From: CAZVYN01 sp964631125
Lineage (GTDB): Bacteria; Eisenbacteria; RBG-16-71-46; CAIMUX01
Direction of reading: 5' to 3'
DNA: 37,368 nucleotides
Assembly (NCBI GenBank): GCA_964631125.1
Contig: CAZVYN010000038.1
Coordinates: 1-37,368, forward strand
Below the pieces are notes generated by a model. It was not told where the DNA came from, made no database searches, and saw nothing but the letters and a program-made list of their open reading frames with translations. The position numbers and the translations under genes are program-made. Below, piece by piece: positions 24,797-33,153 of the stretch. Numbering within the stretch: position 1 is the first letter of the stretch; each line of letters opens with the position of its first letter.

Positions 24797-25855
24797 ATGA
24801 GAACCAACCACCCTCCTCTTCATACTTCGAATCCGCTCCTCGCAGCGGGCGGACTCGCGCTGGGCCTCGCGCTGGGCCTCGCGCTGACCGCCGCGCCGGC
24901 CTCCGCGCAGAGCAAGGTCGGCACGGCGATCGGGCAGTTCTTGTTGATCGAGCCGAGCGCGCGCGCGGCGGGCATGGGTAGCGCCGGTGTCGCGTTGGCC
25001 GACGGGATCCAAGCGGTCTACGCGAACGCAGCGGCGATCGGAGAGCTGGAGTCGGCCGGATTCCAACTCACCCACAGCGAGTGGTTCGCCGAGATCGACT
25101 TCGACTACGTCGCGCTGGCCGTTCCGGTCGGGAGCAATGGGAACCTCCTGGCGAGCGTGACCGGACTGAGCTCCGGCGAGATCGACGTTCGCACGGTCGA
25201 TCGCCCGCTGGGCACGGGGGAGCGCTACTCCGTGCGCGACCTCGCCATCGGACTCGGCTATGGGCGCCACATCACCGATCGGTTCTCCGCGGGACTTCAG
25301 GTCAAGTACCTGCAGGAGACCATCTGGCACAGCTCGCTCCGCACGATGACCCTCGATGTCGGCGCGCTCTACGCCCTGAACGGCGATGGATTGACGCTGG
25401 GCGCGAGTCTCTCGAACTACGGCACGAAGGGGCGCTATCGCGGGCGTGACCTCGCGATCCAGTACGACAACATCCCGGGGCAGAACGGCGACAACAGCGC
25501 ACTCCCCGGCGAGCGTCTGACCGACGAGTTCCCCGTTCCGGTGCTCTTCCGCGTAGGCCTGAGCTACCCGCATCAACTGAACGACCACAGCCAGGTGTTA
25601 CTGGCGGTCGACGCGCTGCATCCCAGCGACAACACCGAGAGTCTGAGTCTGGGCGCCGAGTGGTCCTGGAAGCGGACTCTCGCGTTGCGCGCGGGGTTCC
25701 AGGACCTGGCCCGCGAAGACACGGAAACCGGGCTCACGATGGGCGCGGGGCTGATGGCGAACATGGGCGCGCGGCGCCTGCACTTCGATTACGCCTGGGC
25801 TGACCATGGTCGGCTCCAGGAAACGCACCGGATGACCGTCGTCCTCGATTTCTGA
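24797..25855 (+). CDS. PorV/PorQ-family outer-membrane barrel protein
   Basis: This encodes a 352-residue beta-barrel protein. The signal peptide contains a 12-bp DNA repeat (LALG units) and ends near ASAQ (residue 38). The mature start FLLIEPSARAAGMGSAGVALADGIQAVYANAA is the hallmark of the PorV/PorQ (UPF0164) family. The C-terminus ends in Phe (MTVVLDF), as expected for barrel insertion. In T9SS organisms PorV shuttles cargo to the attachment complex; related proteins in other FCB lineages lie beside TonB receptors, as here. It begins 5 bp after the FN3 protein gene. A role in surface display of the sorting-domain proteins at 16932, 21507 and 25875 is plausible but inferred. Confidence 0.85.
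   Translation: MRTNHPPLHTSNPLLAAGGLALGLALGLALTAAPASAQSKVGTAIGQFLLIEPSARAAGMGSAGVALADGIQAVYANAAAIGELESAGFQLTHSEWFAEIDFDYVALAVPVGSNGNLLASVTGLSSGEIDVRTVDRPLGTGERYSVRDLAIGLGYGRHITDRFSAGLQVKYLQETIWHSSLRTMTLDVGALYALNGDGLTLGASLSNYGTKGRYRGRDLAIQYDNIPGQNGDNSALPGERLTDEFPVPVLFRVGLSYPHQLNDHSQVLLAVDALHPSDNTESLSLGAEWSWKRTLALRAGFQDLAREDTETGLTMGAGLMANMGARRLHFDYAWADHGRLQETHRMTVVLDF
24854..24889 (+). repeat. 12-bp tandem repeat in the PorV-like signal peptide
   Basis: Three copies of ctcgcgctgggc (the last reads ctcgcgctgacc) lengthen the hydrophobic core of the signal peptide by whole LALG units. The repeat is in frame, so copy-number change would alter signal length without a frameshift. Confidence 0.85.
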
Positions 25856-25874
25856 TCGAGAAGGAATGCACCTC

Positions 25875-27491
25875 ATGCTCCGTCGCATCGCGCTCTACCC
25901 GGTCATCGTCGTTCTGCTCTGGTCGTCGCTCCTGGTCGGATCGATCGGACTGACGCCCAGTTCCGCCACCGCTCAGACGACCGAGGAGTTGCTCGAAGAC
26001 ATCCAGCACAAGGCGTTCCTCTATTTCTGGAACGAAGCCAACCCGACCAACGGCCTGATCCGGGACCGCAGTCAGCCGGGTTCGCCGGCCAGCATCGCCG
26101 CGGTCGGCTTCGGCCTCTCCGCCATCTGCATCGCGATCGACCACGGCTGGGTCAGCCGCGTAGACGGACGCGCGCGCGTGCTCACCACGCTGAACACCTT
26201 CTGGACCAAGCCGCAGGGAACCGCGATCGGCGGGATCATCGGCTACAAGGGCCTCTTCTATCACTTCCTCGACATGAACACCGGATTCCGCACCTGGGAC
26301 AGCGAACTCTCCACCATCGACACGGCCCTCTTGATGGCCGGCATGCTCGACGCGAGGCAGTACTTCTCGACCAACGATCCGCTCGACCTCCAGGTGCGCG
26401 ACCTGGCGGACGACCTCTACGAGCGCGTCGACTGGGAATTCATGCGCAACGGCCAGACGCGGATCATGATGGGTTGGAAGCCGAACACCGGCTTCGGCGG
26501 CTTCGGTGTCTGGCAAGGGTACAACGAGGCGATGATCCTCTACCTGTTGGCCCTGGGCTCGCCCACCTTCCCGGTGCCCGCGTCGACCTGGACCGCGTGG
26601 TGCAACACGTACTCGTGGCAGACGCACTACGGCTACACCTACGTGAACTTCCCGCCGCTCTTCGGCCACCAGTACTCGCACTGCTGGGTCGACTTCCGGT
26701 ATCACCGCGATCCCTACATGCAGAGCAAGGGGATCACCTACTTCGAGAACTCGCGTCGCGCCACTCTCGCCCAGCGCGAGTACTGCATCGACAATCCGTT
26801 CAACCGGATCGGCTACGGCGAGGATCTCTGGGGCCTGACGGCGTCGGACGATCCGTTCGGCTACTCCGCGCACGGCGCGCCGCCGCCGCAGAACGACAAC
26901 GGCACGATCACGCCGACCGCGGCGGTCAGTTCGATCCCCTTCACGCCGACCGAGTCGATCGAGTGCATGGAGAACATGTACTTCACCTACGGCGGGCAGC
27001 TCTGGGGGACGTACGGCTTCAAGGACGCGTTCAACCTGAACAACGGCTGGTTCGCCACCGACTTCCTGGGGATCGACCAGGGGCCGATCATCATGATGAT
27101 CGAGAACCACCTGAACGGCTCGATCTGGAACCGCTTCATGGACAACCCCGCCGTGCAGCTCGGGCTGCAGCGCGCCGGCTTCATCGTCGCGGCGGACACG
27201 TCGGGGGACGGGCCGACGCTGGTGTGGGGGGATTCACGGTTGCTGCCGAACAGCCCGAACCCCTTTCGGAACGAGTCGACGATCTCCTATCGCCTGCCTG
27301 AGGCGGGGCCGGTTCGGCTCATCCTGGAAGATGTTACGGGACGCCAAGTTCGCCAGTTGTTCGACGGCCGCGTGGACGCGGGCGTCCACGCTTTGGATAT
27401 CACCGCCGATGGCCTCGCCAGCGGCGTCTACTACTACCGGCTCCAACAGCCAGGTCGGACGGAACGGCGGGCCTGCGTCGTCATTCGTTAG
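25875..27491 (+). CDS. Secreted GH144/Glycoamylase-family enzyme with sorting domain
   Basis: This encodes a 538-residue second paralog of the enzyme at 2758. The signal peptide (about 1-34, cleavage near ATAQ) is not a lipoprotein type. The catalytic (alpha/alpha)6 domain covers about 38-440, with LSTIDTALL, GYNEAMILYLLALGSPT (about 215), FGHQYSHCWVDFR (about 262), FENSRRATLAQ (about 289) and LGIDQGPI (about 398). Residues about 455-538 are a FlgD-like sorting domain (NSPNPFRNESTISYRLPEAG, GLASGVYYYRL). It should therefore act at the cell surface. ATG 25875 is preferred because AAGGA lies 9 bases upstream; an ATG at 25866 directly abuts that site. It closes the receptor operon. Endo-acting cleavage of beta-1,2-glucan into importable oligosaccharides is inferred from the family. 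Confidence 0.85.
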   Translation: MLRRIALYPVIVVLLWSSLLVGSIGLTPSSATAQTTEELLEDIQHKAFLYFWNEANPTNGLIRDRSQPGSPASIAAVGFGLSAICIAIDHGWVSRVDGRARVLTTLNTFWTKPQGTAIGGIIGYKGLFYHFLDMNTGFRTWDSELSTIDTALLMAGMLDARQYFSTNDPLDLQVRDLADDLYERVDWEFMRNGQTRIMMGWKPNTGFGGFGVWQGYNEAMILYLLALGSPTFPVPASTWTAWCNTYSWQTHYGYTYVNFPPLFGHQYSHCWVDFRYHRDPYMQSKGITYFENSRRATLAQREYCIDNPFNRIGYGEDLWGLTASDDPFGYSAHGAPPPQNDNGTITPTAAVSSIPFTPTESIECMENMYFTYGGQLWGTYGFKDAFNLNNGWFATDFLGIDQGPIIMMIENHLNGSIWNRFMDNPAVQLGLQRAGFIVAADTSGDGPTLVWGDSRLLPNSPNPFRNESTISYRLPEAGPVRLILEDVTGRQVRQLFDGRVDAGVHALDITADGLASGVYYYRLQQPGRTERRACVVIR

Positions 27492-27631
27492 AAAGGAGGG
27501 GTGCGCGTAGGAAGCTTGCTACTGAGACCGTCAGAACCCAAACTCATCACTTGGAAGATCGAGGGTGATCCCTCATCGATCCCGGTGGATCGAGTGATCC
27601 CGACAACTGCTCCGAAGGAGGAAATGCACCC

Positions 27632-28426
27632 ATGCGCCGGATCAATCTCACCCAGGCCGTAGCGCTCGTCGCGCTCCTGCCGTGCGTCGCGCTCGCGACG
27701 CCGAATCCGAACAGCGCAGTCGTGAAGGAACGTATCTTCAACGACTGCGGCTCGACCGTCCTCACGTCCACGAATCTGTACCCCGCGTCGATCAACATCT
27801 CCGAGACGCTGCAGGGTTGTGTCGGCGGCTTCGCCAACCTGCACAACTGGCGGCTCTCGGAAGACGGCGTCAGCGCGGTCGCGTTCGGGAACGGGGACGG
27901 CTTCCGTCTCGTCTTCGACCTCGAAATGACGGGCGCCGGTCGCGGCGAAGCGGGGCTCTCCCTCTCGCCGTGGTTCTCGCAGGACGTGGACGGACGTTTC
28001 AACGTCCGCAACACCGACGGCGAAGTGGCCTGTTTCGGCGGTCGCCTTCCGTTCTATAGCTTCACCGGCAGTCATGGCGTGGTCTACACGGGCGGAGTCA
28101 TCCGCCTGCAGGTCACCTACCTGCCGAACGGCTTGGCCATGGTCGACCCCGGCACGATCGAGTACGAGCTCGAGTACAACGCCTCCAGCTACTCCAGCGG
28201 ACCGCTTCCCTTCGACGAGGGAAATCCGGCGGAAGATCCTCCTTTCGGCCTCTGGGGCATCCTGAACGAGGCGCGGGTCGGCGGTTACGTCCAGCACTTC
28301 ATCTCTCAGGCGCCGGAAGGCTCCAACCTGACGGTGAACTGGAGCAACATCGCCTACGAGAAGTTCAACCCGCCCGTCCCGACCGTCGAAACGACGTGGG
28401 GCGCGGTGAAGAACCTCTACCGCTAG
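27632..28426 (+). CDS. Secreted hypothetical protein
   Basis: This encodes a 264-residue secreted protein with a signal peptide of about 22 residues (cleavage near ALAT). An AAGGAGG site precedes the ATG. The mature part is beta-rich, with four Cys (NDC, GC, AC and one in the signal), Gly-rich strands and a repeated FGNGDGFRLVFDLEMTGAG-like motif that suggests a lectin-like or jelly-roll fold. The second half contains VVYTGGVIRLQVTYLPNG and a C-terminal EYELEYN...SSYSSG segment. I cannot name the family. The gene is 140 bp after the receptor operon and is followed by a hairpin terminator, so it is probably a separate transcript. Sugar binding is possible but not shown. Confidence 0.65.
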   Translation: MRRINLTQAVALVALLPCVALATPNPNSAVVKERIFNDCGSTVLTSTNLYPASINISETLQGCVGGFANLHNWRLSEDGVSAVAFGNGDGFRLVFDLEMTGAGRGEAGLSLSPWFSQDVDGRFNVRNTDGEVACFGGRLPFYSFTGSHGVVYTGGVIRLQVTYLPNGLAMVDPGTIEYELEYNASSYSSGPLPFDEGNPAEDPPFGLWGILNEARVGGYVQHFISQAPEGSNLTVNWSNIAYEKFNPPVPTVETTWGAVKNLYR

Positions 28427-28457
28427 TTTGTTCGACCGAATCTGATCGAGCAAAACA

Positions 28458-28487
28458 GGACCGCTCCCAGACCTCTGGGGGCGGTCC
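28458..28487 (+). terminator. Hairpin terminator after the secreted protein gene
   Basis: A 14-bp stem (ggaccgctcccaga against tctgggggcggtcc, one G-U pair) with a 2-base loop, followed by gttgctttc. It lies 31 bp after the stop at 28426. The T-run is weak, as is usual in GC-rich genomes. Confidence 0.7.
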
Positions 28488-28526
28488 GTTGCTTTCTCGC
28501 GCGGATGAGCGGATGAAAGGAATCGA

Positions 28527-29612
28527 ATGTCGGCCTTGCGGCTGGAGGGACTGAGTAAGACCTTCCCCGGCGGAGCGGTCGCGGTCGACCGCATCGACCT
28601 GGAAGTGGCGCCGAAAGAGCTCCTGGTGCTGCTGGGACCCTCGGGCTGCGGCAAGAGCACGCTGCTTCGCATGATCGCGGGGATCGAGTCCCCCACCGCC
28701 GGACGCATCCTGCTCGCGGGGCAGGACGTGACCGCGCTCCCCCCTCAGAAACGCGACATCGCGATGGTCTTCCAGAGCTACGCGCTCTACCCGCACATGA
28801 CCGTTCGCCAGAATCTCGCCTTCGGCCTGGAGATGCGCGGGCTCTCTCGCTCGGTCATCGATGCGCGCGTCGCGGAAGTCGCCGAGAGCCTCGGACTCAC
28901 GCCGCTCCTTGCCCGCCGTCCCTCGCAGCTCTCCGGCGGACAACGCCAACGCGTCGCGCTCGGCCGCGCCATCGCCCGGCAAGCGCAGATCTTCCTGCTC
29001 GACGAACCGCTCTCGAACCTCGATGTGCAACTCCGCGTGACGACCCGCATGGAACTCGCCCGCCTCCACCAGCGCGTCGAAGCGCCGATGATCTATGTCA
29101 CACACGATCAAGAAGAGGCCATGACGCTGGGGGACCGGATCGCCGTCATGCGCGACGGTCACGTCGAGCAGATCGGTTCGCCGATGGATCTCTACGCGCG
29201 CCCCTCCACGCGCTTCGTCGCCGGATTCATCGGATCTCCACGGATGAACTTCCTGCGCGGGATGGTTCGTGCGAAGGACGGCGGCCGCGTCTTGGACCTC
29301 GTGGGCGGGGAGATCGCGCTCGCGGACTCCTCTGGGTTGCGAGAGGGCGAGGTCGCCGTCGGCATCCGCCCCGAGGACATCGAGTTGGTCGCCGCCGGCG
29401 CCGGCGACCTCGACGCCCCGATCGAACTGGTGGAACCGCTCGGTCGAGAGCAACTGGTGCATCTGCTGCTGACGGATGGCGCGGAGACGCTCGATCTTCG
29501 TGTGCTGGCCGATCCGAGCCTCCGCGCCGTGCGCGGTGATGTCACAGGCCTCCGCTTGCGCCGCGATCGACTGCACTTCTTCGATCCGAAGGCGGAACAA
29601 CGCCTGATGTAG
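28527..29612 (+). CDS. MsmK/UgpC-type sugar ABC transporter ATPase
   Basis: A 361-residue ATPase with Walker A GPSGCGKST (37-45), Q-loop VFQSYALYPHM, signature LSGGQRQR, Walker B IFLLDEP and switch His in YVTHDQEEA. The C-terminal third (about 235-361) is the regulatory TOBE/MOP domain typical of carbohydrate-uptake-1 ATPases such as MsmK, UgpC and MalK. AAAGGA precedes the ATG. No permease is adjacent. The binding protein and permeases at 4260-7287 have no ATPase, so this is their likely partner, or a shared ATPase for several importers as MsmK is in streptococci. It lies downstream of the terminator at 28458, so its expression may be separate from the LacI regulon. Confidence 0.92.
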   Translation: MSALRLEGLSKTFPGGAVAVDRIDLEVAPKELLVLLGPSGCGKSTLLRMIAGIESPTAGRILLAGQDVTALPPQKRDIAMVFQSYALYPHMTVRQNLAFGLEMRGLSRSVIDARVAEVAESLGLTPLLARRPSQLSGGQRQRVALGRAIARQAQIFLLDEPLSNLDVQLRVTTRMELARLHQRVEAPMIYVTHDQEEAMTLGDRIAVMRDGHVEQIGSPMDLYARPSTRFVAGFIGSPRMNFLRGMVRAKDGGRVLDLVGGEIALADSSGLREGEVAVGIRPEDIELVAAGAGDLDAPIELVEPLGREQLVHLLLTDGAETLDLRVLADPSLRAVRGDVTGLRLRRDRLHFFDPKAEQRLM

Positions 29613-29630
29613 CGCGCGAGAATCGCGCGC
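29612..29630. terminator. Short GC hairpin after the ATPase gene
   Basis: gcgcgcga, loop gaa, tcgcgcgc: a perfect 8-bp stem starting on the last base of the ATPase stop codon. No T-run follows. It may end the ATPase transcript. Confidence 0.45.
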
Positions 29631-29642
29631 AAGATCGCCGCG

Positions 29643-30589
29643 ATGACCGCAGTCGGCGCACCGTTCACGACGGCCCATGCCACCGTCCTCCACGTTCCTG
29701 CGCAGTATCTGTCCATCCAGCCCGCGTTGAACGCCGCTTCCCCCGGCGACACGGTCCAGGTGGGACCCGGTGTGTACACGGGCGGGCAGAACAAGAACCT
29801 CCACTTCGACGGCAAGCCTCTCCTGCTCCGGTCGACCGCGGGCGCCGATGCGACAGTCATCGACTGCGAGGAGAACGGCCGAGGCTTCAACTGCGCGAGT
29901 GAGGCGGGCCGGGATCTCTGGCTCGAGGCCGGGAACCAGGCTCACTTCTACTGTTCGGCCCTCGACCCGCAAGGGATCGAAGGACCCGGATCCTGGACGA
30001 CCGACGGCCAGGAGACCTCCGAGCCTCCGCAGTTCTGCAACCCGGTTCCCTGTCTGCTGGCCCCGACGGGCGACGGTTCGTACAAGTTGTCCGTCGACTC
30101 TCCCTACGCGCCCGCGAACTCACCGTGCGGGACGCTGATCGGGGCTCGCCCCGTCGCCTCCATCGAGGAGAACGCGACTGGGTCCTGGCGCCTTCCAGAA
30201 GCGGTGTGTGAGACTGCCACTGAAGTTTCCTCGGGCTGACTGCGTCGTGCTTCCCCGAGCCGTGCGCGACGAGCGATGTCGCTGACGACGACACCAACGC
30301 CGACGATGAATCCGCGCGCGTCGCTTGCCTCGACTTCTCGGGTCCCAACCCCGTGCGCGGAGCGTCGACGTGGCGACTGGCCCTGCCCCGGGCAGAACAC
30401 GTGTAGATCCATGTCTTCGATCTCGCGGGACGGAATCGGTCCACCGTGCTCGATGGCCCGCTCAGCGCGGGAGTGCACGAAGTCAATTTCGACGACGGTC
30501 AGGGCGCCGGGCTCGTCCGAGGAGTCCACTTCGTGGAAGTGCGCTCGGGCGCGGAGCGGATCACTCGCCCGATCGTGGTGCTGGACTAG
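29643..30589 (+). pseudogene. Broken beta-helix protein gene with sorting domain
   Basis: The first reading frame (198 codons to 30239) starts with the opening of a secreted right-handed beta-helix protein: VLHVPAQYLSIQPALNAAS, GDTVQVGPGVYTGG, ATVIDCE. It then jumps directly to the C-terminal signature of such proteins (YKLSVDSPYAPANSPCG, near 30075-30130), so the helix repeats have been lost by deletion. A further stretch in a different frame (about 30300-30589) encodes a FlgD-like sorting domain (SGPNPVRGASTWRLALPRA, IHVFDLAGR, GPLSAGVHEV) but carries an internal TAG at 30404-30406. Deletion, frameshift and stop together mark a decayed gene. The N-terminus lacks a good ribosome site. It lies just after the ATPase gene. 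Confidence 0.75.
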
Positions 30590-30645
30590 TTCGGGCTCTT
30601 GCTGATCCAAACTTCCAGCAACCCTCGAGAGCGAAGTACTGGTCG

Positions 30646-30667
30646 GCACTGGGTCCGGACCCAGTGC
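30646..30667. repeat. Perfect 22-bp palindrome
   Basis: gcactgggtcc followed directly by its complement ggacccagtgc, with no loop. It lies between two decayed genes. It could be a terminator remnant, a protein site or a trace of a past insertion. No target duplication is evident. Confidence 0.6.
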
Positions 30668-30675
30668 ATGCTGGA

Positions 30676-30905
30676 TCAAGGGGTGTTCTCGTCAATCCAC
30701 CCGGCGACCAGCCTGCGATAGTCGACGAACTCCAGGTCTCTGTGATCAGCGATGACTTTCGGCGCTGCTCGGCGTCGCCATAGCGTTTCGCGCCGAGAAA
30801 CAACCCCAGCTCCCGCGGCATGTTGAACCGAGGAAGGCGATTCACCGAATCCAAGGTGACGCGAGAATGATCGTGGATGCCGTAGCGACACTCCCCGATG
30901 AGGTG
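30676..30905 (-). pseudogene. Remnant of a gene with a LPRFNMP-ELGLFLGAKRYG motif
   Basis: From 30905 down to about 30750 the minus strand encodes HLIGECRYGIHDHSRVTLD and then LPRFNMPRELGLFLGAKRYG. I recall this pairing from a widespread bacterial family of short cytoplasmic proteins of uncertain function, possibly TIR-like or nucleotide-binding in fold. The N-terminal part of that family is missing, and the frame shifts near 30755, after which another frame continues VIADHRDLEFVDYRRLVAGW to a stop at 30676. The remnant is therefore truncated and frameshifted. Family recognition is from memory and should be treated as tentative. Confidence 0.45.
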
Positions 30906-31298
30906 ACGGGGCGGAGTCGGCGAGCTAGGACGCCCGGCTCGCGAGTGTCTTCGCTGACCCCGAGGCCGTTCGGGGCGCGGGATCTCGATATCCGAAGTGG
31001 CCAAGGTAGCGCTCCCACAGCTTGGAGCCTCGAGCTGCCTGGGGAGACTTCTTCGACTTCCGCGTGGCCTTCACGTGCCGAGCGGCTTCACGCGCCTCGG
31101 CGAGGGTCAGGGACGCTTTCTTCAGCGAAGGCATTTGCGCGCTACTCCGGGGTCTTGGCTCCGACGGCGATTCTAGGCGCCGGTTCGGGCTCATTCAACG
31201 ATCGCTATGGAGCGGCCGGGGAGGAGTCGATCTCCCGATATGCCGCCACGCAGGGCGACTTTCGTGCCGGACTTGCGCAGCTCCGTGGGAACACGCGC
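30906..31298. other. Stretch with no convincing gene
   Basis: No convincing coding region was found here. A minus-strand reading frame at 30925-31194 (89 codons) is Arg/Ser/Lys-rich, lacks a ribosome site and shows no family resemblance. Together with the two decayed genes to the left, this looks like a degenerate zone between the sugar locus and the rho region. Confidence 0.5.
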
Positions 31299-31493
31299 CT
31301 ACTTGTTGATGCTGATGTTCCCGCGCGAGGCGGCGCCGACGGCGGCCATCACGGCAACCCCGACCGCCGCCAGGACACCGATGATCGTCCAGGTGGTCCC
31401 GATTTGCGACAGAACGCCGGCCTTGCCCAGGCCGAACAGGATGGCGGCGATGAAGATCACGAAACCGACGAGGTAGACCCACAAGAATTTCAT
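31299..31493 (-). CDS. Small two-helix membrane protein
   Basis: This encodes a 64-residue protein with two hydrophobic segments: about residues 3-24 (FLWVYLVGFVIFIAAILFGL) and 34-56 (TWTIIGVLAAVGVAVMAAVG), separated by a short polar loop and ending in a basic, polar tail (SRGNISINK). A GAGGAG ribosome site precedes the ATG. The family is unknown. It lies 61 bp downstream of rho on the same strand, with the hairpin at 31523-31553 between them. Strong ribosome site, clean start and membrane pattern support a real gene. Confidence 0.7.
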   Translation of the reverse strand: MKFLWVYLVGFVIFIAAILFGLGKAGVLSQIGTTWTIIGVLAAVGVAVMAAVGAASRGNISINK

Positions 31494-31522
31494 GAGCGGC
31501 TCCTCAGGGAGGGTCTTTCGGA

Positions 31523-31553
31523 GTCATTGATTCGCGCGGCGCGAATCAATGAC
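31523..31553. terminator. Perfect 14-bp hairpin after rho
   Basis: gtcattgattcgcg, loop cgg, cgcgaatcaatgac. The stem is perfect and starts one base beyond the rho stop codon. No T-run follows. Its centre has the same design as the hairpins at 7290 and 10394, suggesting a common element type. It would lie in the 5' region of the small membrane protein gene if the two genes are cotranscribed. Confidence 0.6.
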
Positions 31554-31554
31554 G

Positions 31555-32901
<1,347 letters not shown>

Positions 32902-33124
32902 GGGGGTTGAACTGCTCTCATGGATGGAGTGGTTTGGCCGGAATCAGGCGCGGCGCGCGAGGTCCGCGAGAGCGTTCTGCGCCGCGTTCGAGGACGGCGC
33001 AGGGCTCCACAGACGCTCGAGGGCGCCCGTATCCGGATGGATTCGATCCCGGTGTTTTCGCAGGGAACGGATCAGGGAATCAGGGGAGAGACGCGCGCCT
33101 GGGGATCGGCACGCGGACGAAGGC

Positions 33125-33153
33125 AATCTAGACCGGCTCGTCTGGACTGTCAA
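33125..33153 (-). promoter_or_regulatory. Sigma70-like promoter of rho
   Basis: On the minus strand, TTGACA (33153-33148) and TAGATT (33130-33125) are 17 bp apart. The -10 overlaps the stop codon of the upstream ketol-acid-reductoisomerase-like gene. The start at about 33118 would give a leader of about 215 bases before the rho ATG at 32901; the leader includes a 7-bp stem (tgcgccg/cggcgca) around 32980-33005. Confidence 0.65.

Noticed and set aside
30925..31194. 89-codon minus-strand frame as a possible small gene
   Set aside because: No ribosome site, low-complexity basic composition, no family resemblance, and it lies in a decayed region.
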